Source: an uncultured Prevotellaceae bacterium (lineage in GTDB: Bacteria; Bacteroidota; Bacteroidia; Bacteroidales; Muribaculaceae). From it: a stretch of 31,444 bases of DNA. The DNA is taken from the NCBI GenBank assembly GCA_937898675.1, contig CALEJB010000024.1, positions 1 through 31,444 of the forward strand, given 5' to 3'. Made by a program: the position numbers and the translations under genes. The notes below the pieces were generated by a model. It made no database searches, was not told the DNA's origin, and was given only the letters and a program-made list of their open reading frames with translations. Shown here piece by piece: positions 6,554 to 14,704 of this stretch. Numbering within the stretch: the stretch's first letter is position 1; each line of letters opens with the position of its first letter.

Positions 6554-9505
6554 ATGAAAAAGAAGATTTTTACATTACTCATGGCGCTTGTCCTGTCGCT
6601 GCCCTTGTGGGCCAGCGAGCACACAGTGACCATCTCGCGCAACGACGGCCAGTTTAGCGAGGCCAACGGCGTGTATTATGGCATCAAGGACGGCGTGATG
6701 ATGACCTTTACCAGCGGTCTCGATAACCCCAATTTCCTTGTCGAGCACCAGCAGACCTACTTCGAGGTCCGCTCCGCCAACTACATTATTAAGAAGATTG
6801 TGTTCCACTGCGTTGACAGCACCACAGCCCGCAACCTGGACTGCTTCTATTGGGGACCCACCACACTGGGCATCGTGCAGAACTTTGACGACAAGACCAA
6901 GCCCGGCACCCTCAAGGTGACCGACCCCTACACGGCGGTGTGGACCGGCTCGTCGAGCGCGATGCAGTTCTCGACCATGGCCAAGCCCGTGCGCTTTGGC
7001 TCCATCGACATCGTGTATGACAAACTCGACGGCGACATCTTTGAACTGGTGACCGCCAACAGCCAGATTGTCGAGGGCAAGACCTACATCATCGTGTCGC
7101 AGTACTTCGACAAGGTGATGGAATTCAAGAAGACCGACGACACGACCTTCCCCTGCACCGACATCGTGCAGTGGATGACCGCCGACAAGCGCAAGGTGAA
7201 GGTGGACGGCAACGCATGCCTGTTCAAGATGCAGTCGGTCAAGGACTCCACCACCAACAACCGCAGGATTGCCTGGCTCAACACCCTCAACGGCTTTATC
7301 CGCGTCAACTCCACTGGCGCCAACCTGACGCTGACGACCAAGGCCAACGACTATGCCCGCGCCATGATGTACATCAGCAGCAATGCCTACAACTACCTGT
7401 GCTGGTTCAAGAGCGGCACCAACACCAACAGCAGCAACACCATCCGCTATGACTCGGTGGCCAATAACTTGCAAATCAAGAACATCAACAATAGTTCCCG
7501 CGAGCGCGTGTGGCTCTACAAACTTGCCGAGTCCTACCGCGTGACCACCGCGAACAACCCCACTGGCGGCGGCACTGTCACCATCCTCGACGGCGTTGTC
7601 GAGGGCACCTCGCAGCAGTACGAGACGGTGACCTTTACCGCCAACCCTGCCCCTGGCTACCGCGTTTCCAGCGTCACCGTCACCAAGGACGGCACGAGCA
7701 CCGAGGTTCCCGTGACCTATGACGACGCCACCGGCACCTATAGTTTTGTGATGCCCGACCACGATTGCACGGTCACCGCCAATTATGCCGAAATCTCCGA
7801 TCTGTACCTGCTGGGCACCGCCATCGGCCAGAGCTGGGCGCCCTATGGCCCGCAGTTCGTCTGGGACGAGCAGAACAAGGAATACTACATTGACGTTTAT
7901 TTCAAGGGCGATGGCGACGACCCCAATGGCTACTTCTCGCTCGCTACCAGGATTGCCGAGAATAACGACGATGGCGGCTGGGCTTACATCCGCGATGGCC
8001 GCCTGGTGGCCGAGTATGACCAGTATGCAGTGGGCGACGGCTCCACGGCCACCCTCTATCCCGTTCCCGGCAACGACGGCCACAGCGAGAACTGCGCGTT
8101 CAAGATTCCCGCCGGTGTCTATCGCATCACCGTCAATGCCGACCGCACCTCGATGACCATTACCGAGGTTCCCCTGTCCCTCACCTTCGACCCCGAGAGC
8201 GGCACGACCATGTCGCCGGGCTCCGAGGTGAACATCAGCAGCGACCTGGAGGCCATCGTTCATGCCATCGCCGAGCAGCATGGCGTCACCGAGGACGATG
8301 CCACCATGCAGTACAACCTCAACGATGGCGGCTGGAACGATGGCGACAACCTCACACTCACCGCCGATGGCGACAACACCGTCGAAGGCAAGGCCAGCAT
8401 CGGCTGGATTGTTGTCGATGGCACCGCCGTCTATCCCACCCGCAAGACACCGCTTGCCTACATCGAGGCCAACATGGACCAGGGCAGCAAGGTGATTGTC
8501 GCCGATGCCCTCACCGGCACCTGGGCCGTGAGCAATGCCGCCGACCAGTGCTACTGCCTGTGGGCCAAGGATGCCGATGGGCTGTCCATCATCCCCACCG
8601 CCGCCGGCAGTGGTGAGAAGGACTACGTCAAGGATTTGATGAAGTACCAGCGCGCCGACGGCTGGGACCAGAGCAACTGGGTTGTCCTCGACTTCTCCTA
8701 TCTGGTGGACCAGGGCTACAGCCCCGACGACTATGTGAACAAGACGCTCAAGGCCGCCACGGTCAAGGGCTTGTACATGGACGGCGTGAACTACCGCATC
8801 GTCCTCACCCAGGCTCCGCAGGCCGAGGACGCAACCGGATACTATGGCTATGCGGCCGACCCGCAGGAGACTCTTTATACCGACTACCTCTACAACCACT
8901 ATCTGCCCAACAACTTCCTGCTCCAGAACCTCAACTGGGGCAACCATCAGGGTGGCGTGGCTCCCGGCTCTAACTCCGATGCTGATGCTTCGATGCGCCT
9001 GTTCTTCATGAACCCCAAGGTGCAGGAGGTGGCACAGGTGATGGCCGTGTGGCGCGGCGAGGGCGTGTTTGACGTCTATGCCTGCGAGGACGGCGTCAAT
9101 GCCTACGACATTGCCGGCGCCTTCGAGGCAGGCTGGCAATACAACAGGATTGGCCAGAATATGTACGGCGAGCCCTCGGGCTTGGTAATCAATGAACTTT
9201 ACAAGTTCCACATCGCCGTCAACCGCACCAGCGAGGCGGCCTACGGCTACAGCCGCCGCCCGGCTTTCGGCTCGAGTGCCAGCGGCAGCGCCGTGGACAA
9301 TGCCTTCATGATTTACCCGCTCGACCTGACGGCTTCGGGCTCCGTTGTCACCGCAGTCGATGAGGTGGCGGCAGGCAAGACCGTGGCCAGCGTGCGCTAC
9401 TGCAATGTCATGGGCATCGAGAGCGACAAGCCCTTCGACGGCGTGAACATCGTGGTCACCCGCTACACCGACGGCACCGTTACCGCCGTTAAGGTGGTGA
9501 AGTGA
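6554..9505 (+). CDS. Large secreted beta-rich protein with InlB-type repeat and type IX-like tail
   Basis: The product has 983 residues with a signal peptide (MKKKIFTLLMALVLSLPLWA). N-terminal beta-domains (about 20-330) are followed by a divergent InlB-B/bacterial repeat (about 335-415; VTFTANPAPGYRVSSVTV and FVMPDHDCTVTANY). Next is a module starting DLYLLGTAIGQSWAPYGP (about 417-545), common in this group's surface proteins. Further modules of unknown fold follow (about 550-920). The last 55 residues (VASVRYCNVMGIESDKPFDG, then VNIVVTRYTDGTVTAVKVVK) have the shape of a type IX type A sorting domain. It is therefore probably exported by the type IX system and processed by PorU, which is encoded at 25914. 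I see no enzyme motif; glycan or protein binding is a guess. It has its own promoter and terminator. Confidence 0.85.
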   Translation: MKKKIFTLLMALVLSLPLWASEHTVTISRNDGQFSEANGVYYGIKDGVMMTFTSGLDNPNFLVEHQQTYFEVRSANYIIKKIVFHCVDSTTARNLDCFYWGPTTLGIVQNFDDKTKPGTLKVTDPYTAVWTGSSSAMQFSTMAKPVRFGSIDIVYDKLDGDIFELVTANSQIVEGKTYIIVSQYFDKVMEFKKTDDTTFPCTDIVQWMTADKRKVKVDGNACLFKMQSVKDSTTNNRRIAWLNTLNGFIRVNSTGANLTLTTKANDYARAMMYISSNAYNYLCWFKSGTNTNSSNTIRYDSVANNLQIKNINNSSRERVWLYKLAESYRVTTANNPTGGGTVTILDGVVEGTSQQYETVTFTANPAPGYRVSSVTVTKDGTSTEVPVTYDDATGTYSFVMPDHDCTVTANYAEISDLYLLGTAIGQSWAPYGPQFVWDEQNKEYYIDVYFKGDGDDPNGYFSLATRIAENNDDGGWAYIRDGRLVAEYDQYAVGDGSTATLYPVPGNDGHSENCAFKIPAGVYRITVNADRTSMTITEVPLSLTFDPESGTTMSPGSEVNISSDLEAIVHAIAEQHGVTEDDATMQYNLNDGGWNDGDNLTLTADGDNTVEGKASIGWIVVDGTAVYPTRKTPLAYIEANMDQGSKVIVADALTGTWAVSNAADQCYCLWAKDADGLSIIPTAAGSGEKDYVKDLMKYQRADGWDQSNWVVLDFSYLVDQGYSPDDYVNKTLKAATVKGLYMDGVNYRIVLTQAPQAEDATGYYGYAADPQETLYTDYLYNHYLPNNFLLQNLNWGNHQGGVAPGSNSDADASMRLFFMNPKVQEVAQVMAVWRGEGVFDVYACEDGVNAYDIAGAFEAGWQYNRIGQNMYGEPSGLVINELYKFHIAVNRTSEAAYGYSRRPAFGSSASGSAVDNAFMIYPLDLTASGSVVTAVDEVAAGKTVASVRYCNVMGIESDKPFDGVNIVVTRYTDGTVTAVKVVK

Positions 9506-9549
9506 GGCGCAGAATGGCTGCTGGCCGGCAATAGGTTATCAGTCGATTG

Positions 9550-9627
9550 AAAGATAACTTGGACAACTCTGGACAGGCAAACTTACAAGTAACGCTGTCA
9601 CGGTTGCCCAAGTTGTCTTTTTTTTTT
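9550..9627 (+). terminator. Rho-independent terminator after the InlB-repeat gene
   Basis: AAGATAACTTGGACAA (from about 9551) pairs with TTGCCCAAGTTGTCTT (9604-9619). The stem is 16 bp with one wobble and one mismatch, with a loop of about 37 nt. Ten T follow (9618-9627). Its stem sequence is shared with the terminators at 23302 and 25528. Confidence 0.75.
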
Positions 9628-9645
9628 GTGATTGCCGCCCCGCGT

Positions 9646-9677
9646 TTTGCCGGTCTCGCCAATTTTGTTTAACTTTG
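9646..9677 (+). promoter_or_regulatory. Bacteroidetes-type promoter for the C10 protease gene
   Basis: TTTG at 9646-9649 and TAACTTTG at 9670-9677 with 20 nt between fit the -33/-7 consensus exactly. Transcription would start near 9684, upstream of both possible start codons (9712 and 9742). Confidence 0.75.
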
Positions 9678-9741
9678 CAATCTGTTGCCCTTCGACGGGC
9701 CAGAATAAGAAATGCTCACATCATACAAATACTTTAAGCCT

Positions 9742-12156
9742 ATGCGCCGAGTTTTCACATCAATCATTCTGCTGTTATTCGCTGTTACCAACATCGCGCT
9801 GGCGGGTCCTGTCACCGAGGTCCAGGCGCGCCAGATTGCCGCGCGGTTCATGACCGCCCACAAGATGACGTCGCCGTCCACACTGACGCTGAGTTTCAGT
9901 GCCCCGCGCCTCAACGCCTCGCCCTCGACGACGGCGCCGCTGTATGTCTTCAGCGCGCCCCAGGGCACGGGCTATGCCGTCATTGCCGGCGACGACTGCG
10001 TGCCCGCCGTGCTGGGCTACAGCACCGACGGCGCCTTTGACGCCGCCAGCATGCCTCCCGCCATGCAGGAGTGGCTCGACGCATGCGCCGAGCAGATTGC
10101 CGCCATCGCCGCCGGCGAGGCGCGTGCCGCCGTGCGCACCGTGGCGGGCGCAGCCATCGCGCCCATGCTCAGCAGTGCCTGGGGCCAGGGCGCGCCCTAC
10201 AACATCCAGTTGCCCCATGTGCCCGGCAGCAGCAATGTACACGCCTATACGGGCTGTGTGGCAACTGCCATGGCGCAGGTCATGAACTACTGGCAATATC
10301 CCGCCCGCCCCACCGCCACCATACCGGGCTACACGTCCAACAGCGGCAAGAGCACCGCCGTGACCATGCCGTCGCTCGCCCCCGTGAACTTTGACTGGGC
10401 AAACATGCACAATGCCTACCTGTCGAGCGACACCGCCAGTGCCGCCGCACGCGCCGCCGCCACGCTCAACACCTACTGCGCCACAGCGCTCAAGTCCAGC
10501 TACGGCACCAGCTCCACGGGCGGCTACACCAACGACATCCCCGATGTGCTGGCCACCTACTTTGGCTACAAGCACACAGGACGCTACCTCAAGCGCCAGT
10601 ACTTCAACACCCAGTCGTGGGAGGACACCATCTACGCCGAGCTCGCCGCGCAGCGCCCCGTGATCTACAGCGCGCGCAAGTCCTCCGGCGGCCACGCCTT
10701 TGTGTGCGACGGTTACGACGGCCAGGGCATGTTCCACATCAACTGGGGCTGGTATGGCAAGAGCAACGGCTACTTCCTGCTCAACCTGCTCAACCCCAGC
10801 GCCGAGGGCATCGGCTCGGCGGCAGGAGCCTATGGCTATGTCATGAGTCAGGCGGTGGCGCTGGGCCTCGAGCCCGACAACGGCGGCGGCACCGCGGTGG
10901 CAGTGCCGGCGTTCACCTTCGAGGGCCTCACCATCAACTCCACCGTCACCACGCGCTCGGCCAAGACGAGCAACTTCTCGGTGACGGTGTCGGGCAAGTT
11001 TGTCAACAACAGCGCCGCCACCTCGCAGTTCCGCCAGGGATGGGGACTGTATGACCTCGACGGCAACCTGCTGGAGGTGCTGTTCATCCGCTACACCACC
11101 GGCGTGGTGGCTCCGGGCGGCTATGTGAGCGTGAGCAAGCGTGAGGTGAGCTTTGGCCACGACATGGCCAGCGGCACCTACCGCATCAAGCCCATCTACA
11201 GCATCTATCCCGGCACCGACTACAAGCCCTGCATCGGCTCGGATGTGAACTACATCGAGGTGACCATTGGCGGCACCTATTCCTGCACCGTCAAGGGCTA
11301 CGGCGAAGCTGGCACGACCACCAAGTACACCGTGGCCAGCTGCTCCTGCGCCGGCACCCTCAACCACGGCAAGCCCGTGGCCATACACCTGACCCTGAAC
11401 AACGTGGGCACCTCGCAAAACGACCTCATCTACATGTATGCCGACGGCACGTTTGTGGGAGCCGGACTGGCCAATATCTGCCCCGGCGAGAGCGGTATGC
11501 TCGAGTTTACCTACACCCCCGAGACCCCCGGCACCAAGACGATAACCTTCTCGCTCAACGAGGACGGTTCATCGCCCTTTGCCACACGCACCCTCACCAT
11601 CAAGACCATGCCTGCCGCCAACCTCAATGTGTCGAGCATCAGCTACCTCAATGTCACCGATGCCGCCAACCGCGTCATCACCGACAACAAAATCAGCGCC
11701 ATTGTCAAGGTCACCAACAACGGCAACACCGCCTACAACGAGGATCTGTCGGTGCGGCTCTACCGCATGACGCAGGGCTCGTCGGGCAGCGAGGTGTTCA
11801 CCGTTTCCAAGCGCGTGCAGATTGGCGCCGGCGAGACCAAGTCCTACCAGTTTGACTTCGACCACGACCTGGTGGACGGATGGAAGTACTTCACCTATGT
11901 TTACTACTACAGCGAGGGCGATGCCATCCAGGCCAAGGGCTCGCCGTTCTACACGCTCAACTTCCCCGCCGCCCCGCAGTACATCATCGGCGATGCCGAC
12001 GATGACGGCGATGTGGACCCCGGCGACATCAGCGCCCTCATCGACTACCTGCTTAACGGTATGGCGGTCAACGAGCTTGCCGCCGATGTGGACCAGGACG
12101 GCAGCATCAGCCCCGGCGACATCAGCGCCCTCATCGACCTGCTGCTCAACTCGTGA
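9742..12156 (+). CDS. Secreted C10-family cysteine protease with dockerin-like tail
   Basis: Streptopain-type (peptidase C10) protease of 804 residues. I use the ATG at 9742 because the signal peptide (MRRVFTSIILLLFAVTNIALA) starts there; the ATG at 9712 would add ten residues before it. Residues about 23-130 resemble the Spi inhibitor/prodomain (VTEVQARQIAARFM; FSAPQGTGYAVIAGDD). The catalytic Cys172 lies in AYTGCVATAMAQVMNYW and His318 in SGGHAFVCDGYDG, followed by FHINWGWYGKSNGYF. Beta-sandwich repeats (about 390-740), one CARDB-like (SAIVKVTNNGNTAYNEDLSV), follow. The end (747-804) holds two Ca-binding DxDxDG loops with DISALIDYLLN helices, a dockerin-like module. It should be a secreted, self-activating protease; whether the dockerin-like module anchors it is inference. 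No dedicated inhibitor gene is adjacent. Confidence 0.9.
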   Translation: MRRVFTSIILLLFAVTNIALAGPVTEVQARQIAARFMTAHKMTSPSTLTLSFSAPRLNASPSTTAPLYVFSAPQGTGYAVIAGDDCVPAVLGYSTDGAFDAASMPPAMQEWLDACAEQIAAIAAGEARAAVRTVAGAAIAPMLSSAWGQGAPYNIQLPHVPGSSNVHAYTGCVATAMAQVMNYWQYPARPTATIPGYTSNSGKSTAVTMPSLAPVNFDWANMHNAYLSSDTASAAARAAATLNTYCATALKSSYGTSSTGGYTNDIPDVLATYFGYKHTGRYLKRQYFNTQSWEDTIYAELAAQRPVIYSARKSSGGHAFVCDGYDGQGMFHINWGWYGKSNGYFLLNLLNPSAEGIGSAAGAYGYVMSQAVALGLEPDNGGGTAVAVPAFTFEGLTINSTVTTRSAKTSNFSVTVSGKFVNNSAATSQFRQGWGLYDLDGNLLEVLFIRYTTGVVAPGGYVSVSKREVSFGHDMASGTYRIKPIYSIYPGTDYKPCIGSDVNYIEVTIGGTYSCTVKGYGEAGTTTKYTVASCSCAGTLNHGKPVAIHLTLNNVGTSQNDLIYMYADGTFVGAGLANICPGESGMLEFTYTPETPGTKTITFSLNEDGSSPFATRTLTIKTMPAANLNVSSISYLNVTDAANRVITDNKISAIVKVTNNGNTAYNEDLSVRLYRMTQGSSGSEVFTVSKRVQIGAGETKSYQFDFDHDLVDGWKYFTYVYYYSEGDAIQAKGSPFYTLNFPAAPQYIIGDADDDGDVDPGDISALIDYLLNGMAVNELAADVDQDGSISPGDISALIDLLLNS

Positions 12157-12186
12157 CGGGTCACCCGCTCCTCGTTTCGATACAAC

Positions 12187-12224
12187 AAAAAAAACAGTCC
12201 GTCGTCGCTGGCGGGCTGTTTTTT
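12187..12224. terminator. Rho-independent terminator between convergent genes
   Basis: AAAAAACAGTCCG pairs with CGGGCTGTTTTTT around a short loop, giving an A-run on one side and a T-run on the other. It lies 30 bp after the protease stop and 110 bp from the 3' end of the convergent minus-strand gene, so it could serve both strands. The remainder up to 12333 shows no further feature. Confidence 0.75.
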
Positions 12225-12333
12225 GGTGGCTGGATGCGGGGTGGATAAACTGGGCGACGGCCCGCTCGACGGGCTCAAGGCGGTGGCCATCTGGGGCGCC
12301 CACAATGCCCAGCAGAGGCAAGGCCGGAGGGGG

Positions 12334-12774
12334 CTATCGCTCGGGGTGGGCGAGCAGGATGAGGCAGCGGGCGCGGTGCAGGCGCCAGGCGGTGCCATAC
12401 ACGCTGTCCTCGTCGCCATAGAAGGTCATGAGCGCATAGTTGGCCAGCGCGGCGATGATGGCGCGCTTGAGGTCGCCAGGCAGGGTGGGGCGCGGCTCAT
12501 GGCCGACGCACAGCGCCAGCACGATGTTCTCATGCTCGATGTTGAAGTTGACGTTGCTGCCCACGATGTAGCCGCCCATGCGGGCCATCAGGTCGTCGAG
12601 CCCCTCGCGCACGCGCCGGTCGGTGATGGCCTCGTTGGCGTCGCTCACGCCCCAGGTGGTGGCGTTGGCAGCGGGTTGCCAGGCGCCCTCGGTGTAAATG
12701 GCCTCCTGGATTTCGCTCAGGTCGATGGAAATGTCAAGGCGGTGTCCCACCCTGTGGTGAATGGTGATGTTCAT
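12334..12774 (-). CDS. Conserved-looking unknown protein, 146 aa
   Basis: Open frame of 146 residues from an ATG at 12774. It has no signal peptide or membrane segment, so it should be cytoplasmic. An acidic/amphipathic N-terminal half (ISIDLSEIQEAIYTEGAW) leads to a helical segment with a dimer-like pattern (REGLDDLMARMGGYIV) and a C-terminal helix rich in Arg/Leu (YGTAWRLHRARCLILLAHPE). I do not recognise a named family. The layout loosely recalls small head-tail-type proteins seen in Bacteroides prophages, which is weak memory only. It lies 114 bp downstream of another unknown minus-strand gene and may share its transcript, with no clear promoter in the gap. Composition matches the host. 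Confidence 0.6.
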   Translation of the reverse strand: MNITIHHRVGHRLDISIDLSEIQEAIYTEGAWQPAANATTWGVSDANEAITDRRVREGLDDLMARMGGYIVGSNVNFNIEHENIVLALCVGHEPRPTLPGDLKRAIIAALANYALMTFYGDEDSVYGTAWRLHRARCLILLAHPER

Positions 12775-12888
12775 GGCGTTAAATCAAAGGTTTATTGACA
12801 ACCCGCACATAATGTAAAAGTGAGGAACATAAAATATAACAAGTTGTCCATGTTGTTCAAAGTCGTTTTTTGTTGTTTGAAGAAAAAG

Positions 12889-13431
12889 TCAGCGCAGGGC
12901 GCGGTTGCGGCCGTAGCGCGCCACGATTTTGGTGAGAGCTGTCTCGGCGGTGACAAAGAACTGCGAGGCGCGGCAGTGCTCCAGCACATGCATCAGAGCG
13001 GTCTCGACGCTCAGCCCCTGCCGCAGCAGCACGCGCACGCGGCCGGTGATCTCGTCCCACATCACGCGGCGCAGGCGGCCCTCGGCCAGGCCGTCGCCGT
13101 CATGGTCGAGGGCGCCGTTGCCCGTTTTCTCGCTGGAGCCCAGGCGCCGGCACACGCGGCGGTAGGCGTTCTCATAGTCCACATGGTAGTGCGGGCGGCC
13201 GTTGGCGATAGTGAACTCGGCCGCCGCCCTGGTGGCGTGGGGCACGCCGCGCTTGAGCATCATGTCCAGGGTGGGGTGGTAGAGCGCCATGAACTCGCGG
13301 TCGCGGCGCGCGCACAGTTCGCGCTGGTGCCACGGCTGGGAGGCGCCGGGCGACTGGTGGGCCTGCTCGTGGCAAGCCAGTTGCTGCTCGAATTTTTCCT
13401 CGAGCTCGTCTTCGATAATTGTGTTTCGCAT
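12889..13431 (-). CDS. Unknown protein with an internal two-fold repeat, 180 aa
   Basis: I start at the ATG at 13431 (MRNTIIEDELEEKFEQQL). A further upstream start would add a 16-residue hydrophobic stretch with no support and would extend toward the promoter. The protein is soluble, charged and helical. Two segments align to each other: MLKRGVPHATRAAAEFTIA then RPHYHVDYENAYRRVCRRLG, and LLRQGLSVETALMHVLEHC then RASQFFVTAETALTKIVARYG. Shared positions are the Leu-x-x-Gly turn, the Ala-rich helix, the aromatic-x-Val strand and the closing Ala-x-x-x-Val/Ile helix. The unit resembles short proteins I associate with Bacteroides phage-like elements, a memory-based link only. An upstream promoter (13477-13508) fits consensus. 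Function unknown; a nucleic-acid-binding role would be a guess. Confidence 0.65.
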   Translation of the reverse strand: MRNTIIEDELEEKFEQQLACHEQAHQSPGASQPWHQRELCARRDREFMALYHPTLDMMLKRGVPHATRAAAEFTIANGRPHYHVDYENAYRRVCRRLGSSEKTGNGALDHDGDGLAEGRLRRVMWDEITGRVRVLLRQGLSVETALMHVLEHCRASQFFVTAETALTKIVARYGRNRALR

Positions 13432-13476
13432 GGTGTAATAAAATTGATAAATTGGTAAAAAACAAAATATTTGTTG

Positions 13477-13508
13477 CAAAATTACATCAACAAAACCATT
13501 TTGTCAAG
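13477..13508 (-). promoter_or_regulatory. Promoter for the minus-strand unknown genes
   Basis: Read on the minus strand, CTTG (13508-13505) and TAATTTTG (13484-13477) are separated by 20 nt. The -7 element is exact and the -33 has one mismatch. It lies 46 bp upstream of the ATG at 13431. Confidence 0.6.
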
Positions 13509-13581
13509 GTATTTAACCAATTTTTGCATTTAATCCAGGTGGCCACTGCCTTTCATTGAGTTTGGAGAGTTGCCGATAGGC

Positions 13582-13614
13582 ACTTTCATGAAAGTCCAGC
13601 CTCGCGCATGCGCG
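13582..13614. promoter_or_regulatory. Two adjacent perfect palindromes, operator-like
   Basis: ACTTTCATGAAAGT (13582-13595, 14 bp) and CGCGCATGCGCG (13603-13614, 12 bp) are both perfect palindromes separated by 7 bp. They lie in the 459-bp gap between divergent genes (13431 and 13891), upstream of the minus-strand promoter. Binding sites for dimeric regulators are plausible. No regulator gene is adjacent. Confidence 0.4.
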
Positions 13615-13645
13615 CAACAACAACAACATCAGCTCTCTCTCTTTT

Positions 13646-13735
13646 TTATTCTTCTTTTTTAGTTTCTTCTTTATAGGGGGTGCGGGGGGAAGGTTTCTTC
13701 TTGCCTTTTTTCTTCTTCTTTTTTCTAAAAACCAT
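13646..13735 (-). CDS. Possible 29-aa Lys-rich micro-ORF
   Basis: The minus strand reads ATG at 13735 to TAA at 13646. The predicted peptide starts MVFRKKKKKKGKKKPSPRTP and ends YKEETKKEE: a strongly basic half, a Pro-rich turn and an acidic/basic tail. It sits inside a long polypyrimidine (plus strand) tract, so a Lys-rich reading is expected from composition alone. No promoter element is seen directly upstream. It is listed because the rest of this gap carries no gene. Confidence 0.25.
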   Translation of the reverse strand: MVFRKKKKKKGKKKPSPRTPYKEETKKEE

Positions 13736-13825
13736 GGGTTTTATTGGGTTTGTTTAGGTTATGTATTGGTAAAACACCAACTCTTCCTGCCTGTGGGATG
13801 TGCTGACGGGTTTTGCCGGAATAGA

Positions 13826-13857
13826 TTTGTCATGTACCGAAAAATGTTTTACCTTTG
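13826..13857 (+). promoter_or_regulatory. Bacteroidetes-type promoter for the cohesin-like gene
   Basis: TTTG at 13826-13829 and TACCTTTG at 13850-13857 with exactly 20 nt between. Transcription from about 13864 gives a leader of under 30 nt to the ATG at 13891. This also argues against the upstream in-frame ATG at 13855, which lies inside the -7 element. Confidence 0.75.
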
Positions 13858-13890
13858 CGTCGGTTAAACCAATCAAACAACCCGCAAGAC

Positions 13891-14520
13891 ATGAGACACT
13901 ATTATTCAGCGATGCTGCTGTTGCTCGTTGCGCTGACGGCAGCGGGACAGACCAACCGCATCTATATCGAGGACTTTGAGCTGGCGCCCGACTCAACCAC
14001 GACGGTGCCCGTGATGCTCGCCAACGAGGACGAGACACGCGGCATCCAGTTCAACTTCACGATGCCTCCCGAGATGAAATTTGCCGACTACGAGCTGACG
14101 GAATATGCCGCGCAGGAGGACTTCAACATGAACCTGTCGGTCAACAAGGCCAACGACAGCACCTGGACCGTGATGGTCTATCCCTCGGGCCGCATCTGCT
14201 TCCCGCCCGGTGAGCAGGCCATCGTGCTGCTCAAGTTCAAGGCCAAGCCAGCCTTCAAGGGCGGCGACATGCTGGTGTGGAAGTGCCGCGGCTCGACGAT
14301 TGACAACATGACCATCTTCATGGACGACGCCATCACCCGCGTGACCGTTCCCCAGTCGTCGCTCATCGCCCTGCCCGAGGACCGCTTTGCCGTGAGCGAG
14401 GAGTTCTACAGCATCAAGGGCCAGCCCATTGCGTGGCCCGGCGCGTCGCCCGTGGCCATCAGGGTGACCACGTTGAGCGACGGCAGCCGCACGGCCAGCA
14501 AAATCGCCAGATGCCGGTAG
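13891..14520 (+). CDS. Secreted cohesin-like protein with type IX-like tail
   Basis: The product has 209 residues with a signal peptide (MRHYYSAMLLLLVALTAAGQ). Residues about 22-150 have the pattern of Bacteroidetes cohesin-like domains: IYIEDFELAPDSTTTVPVML, then RGIQFNFTMPPEMKF, then a strand with FPPGEQAIVLLKFKAK. Cohesins bind dockerins, and at least four proteins in this window carry dockerin-like repeats, so a partner role is attractive but unproven. The C-terminal about 40 residues (FYSIKGQPIAWPGASPVAIR, then VTTLSDGSRTASK) resemble a degenerate type IX type A sorting domain, suggesting export to the surface. The family call rests on pattern memory; a generic beta-sandwich is the alternative. 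Confidence 0.75.
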   Translation: MRHYYSAMLLLLVALTAAGQTNRIYIEDFELAPDSTTTVPVMLANEDETRGIQFNFTMPPEMKFADYELTEYAAQEDFNMNLSVNKANDSTWTVMVYPSGRICFPPGEQAIVLLKFKAKPAFKGGDMLVWKCRGSTIDNMTIFMDDAITRVTVPQSSLIALPEDRFAVSEEFYSIKGQPIAWPGASPVAIRVTTLSDGSRTASKIARCR

Positions 14521-14704
14521 GCAAACACGCGTGAACACCATCCAACAGCCAGGGCAACTTGATTTTCGGGGTTGTCCCGGCCGTTTTTGTTGTCAAACAA
14601 ATTGTTCGATAATGCGTTGGCCGCATGACTATTTTACCGCGCCATTAAACTATGGCGGGTGTGGGCGGTCTAATGGTGGAAAACAGACTAAAACGACTGA
14701 CACG

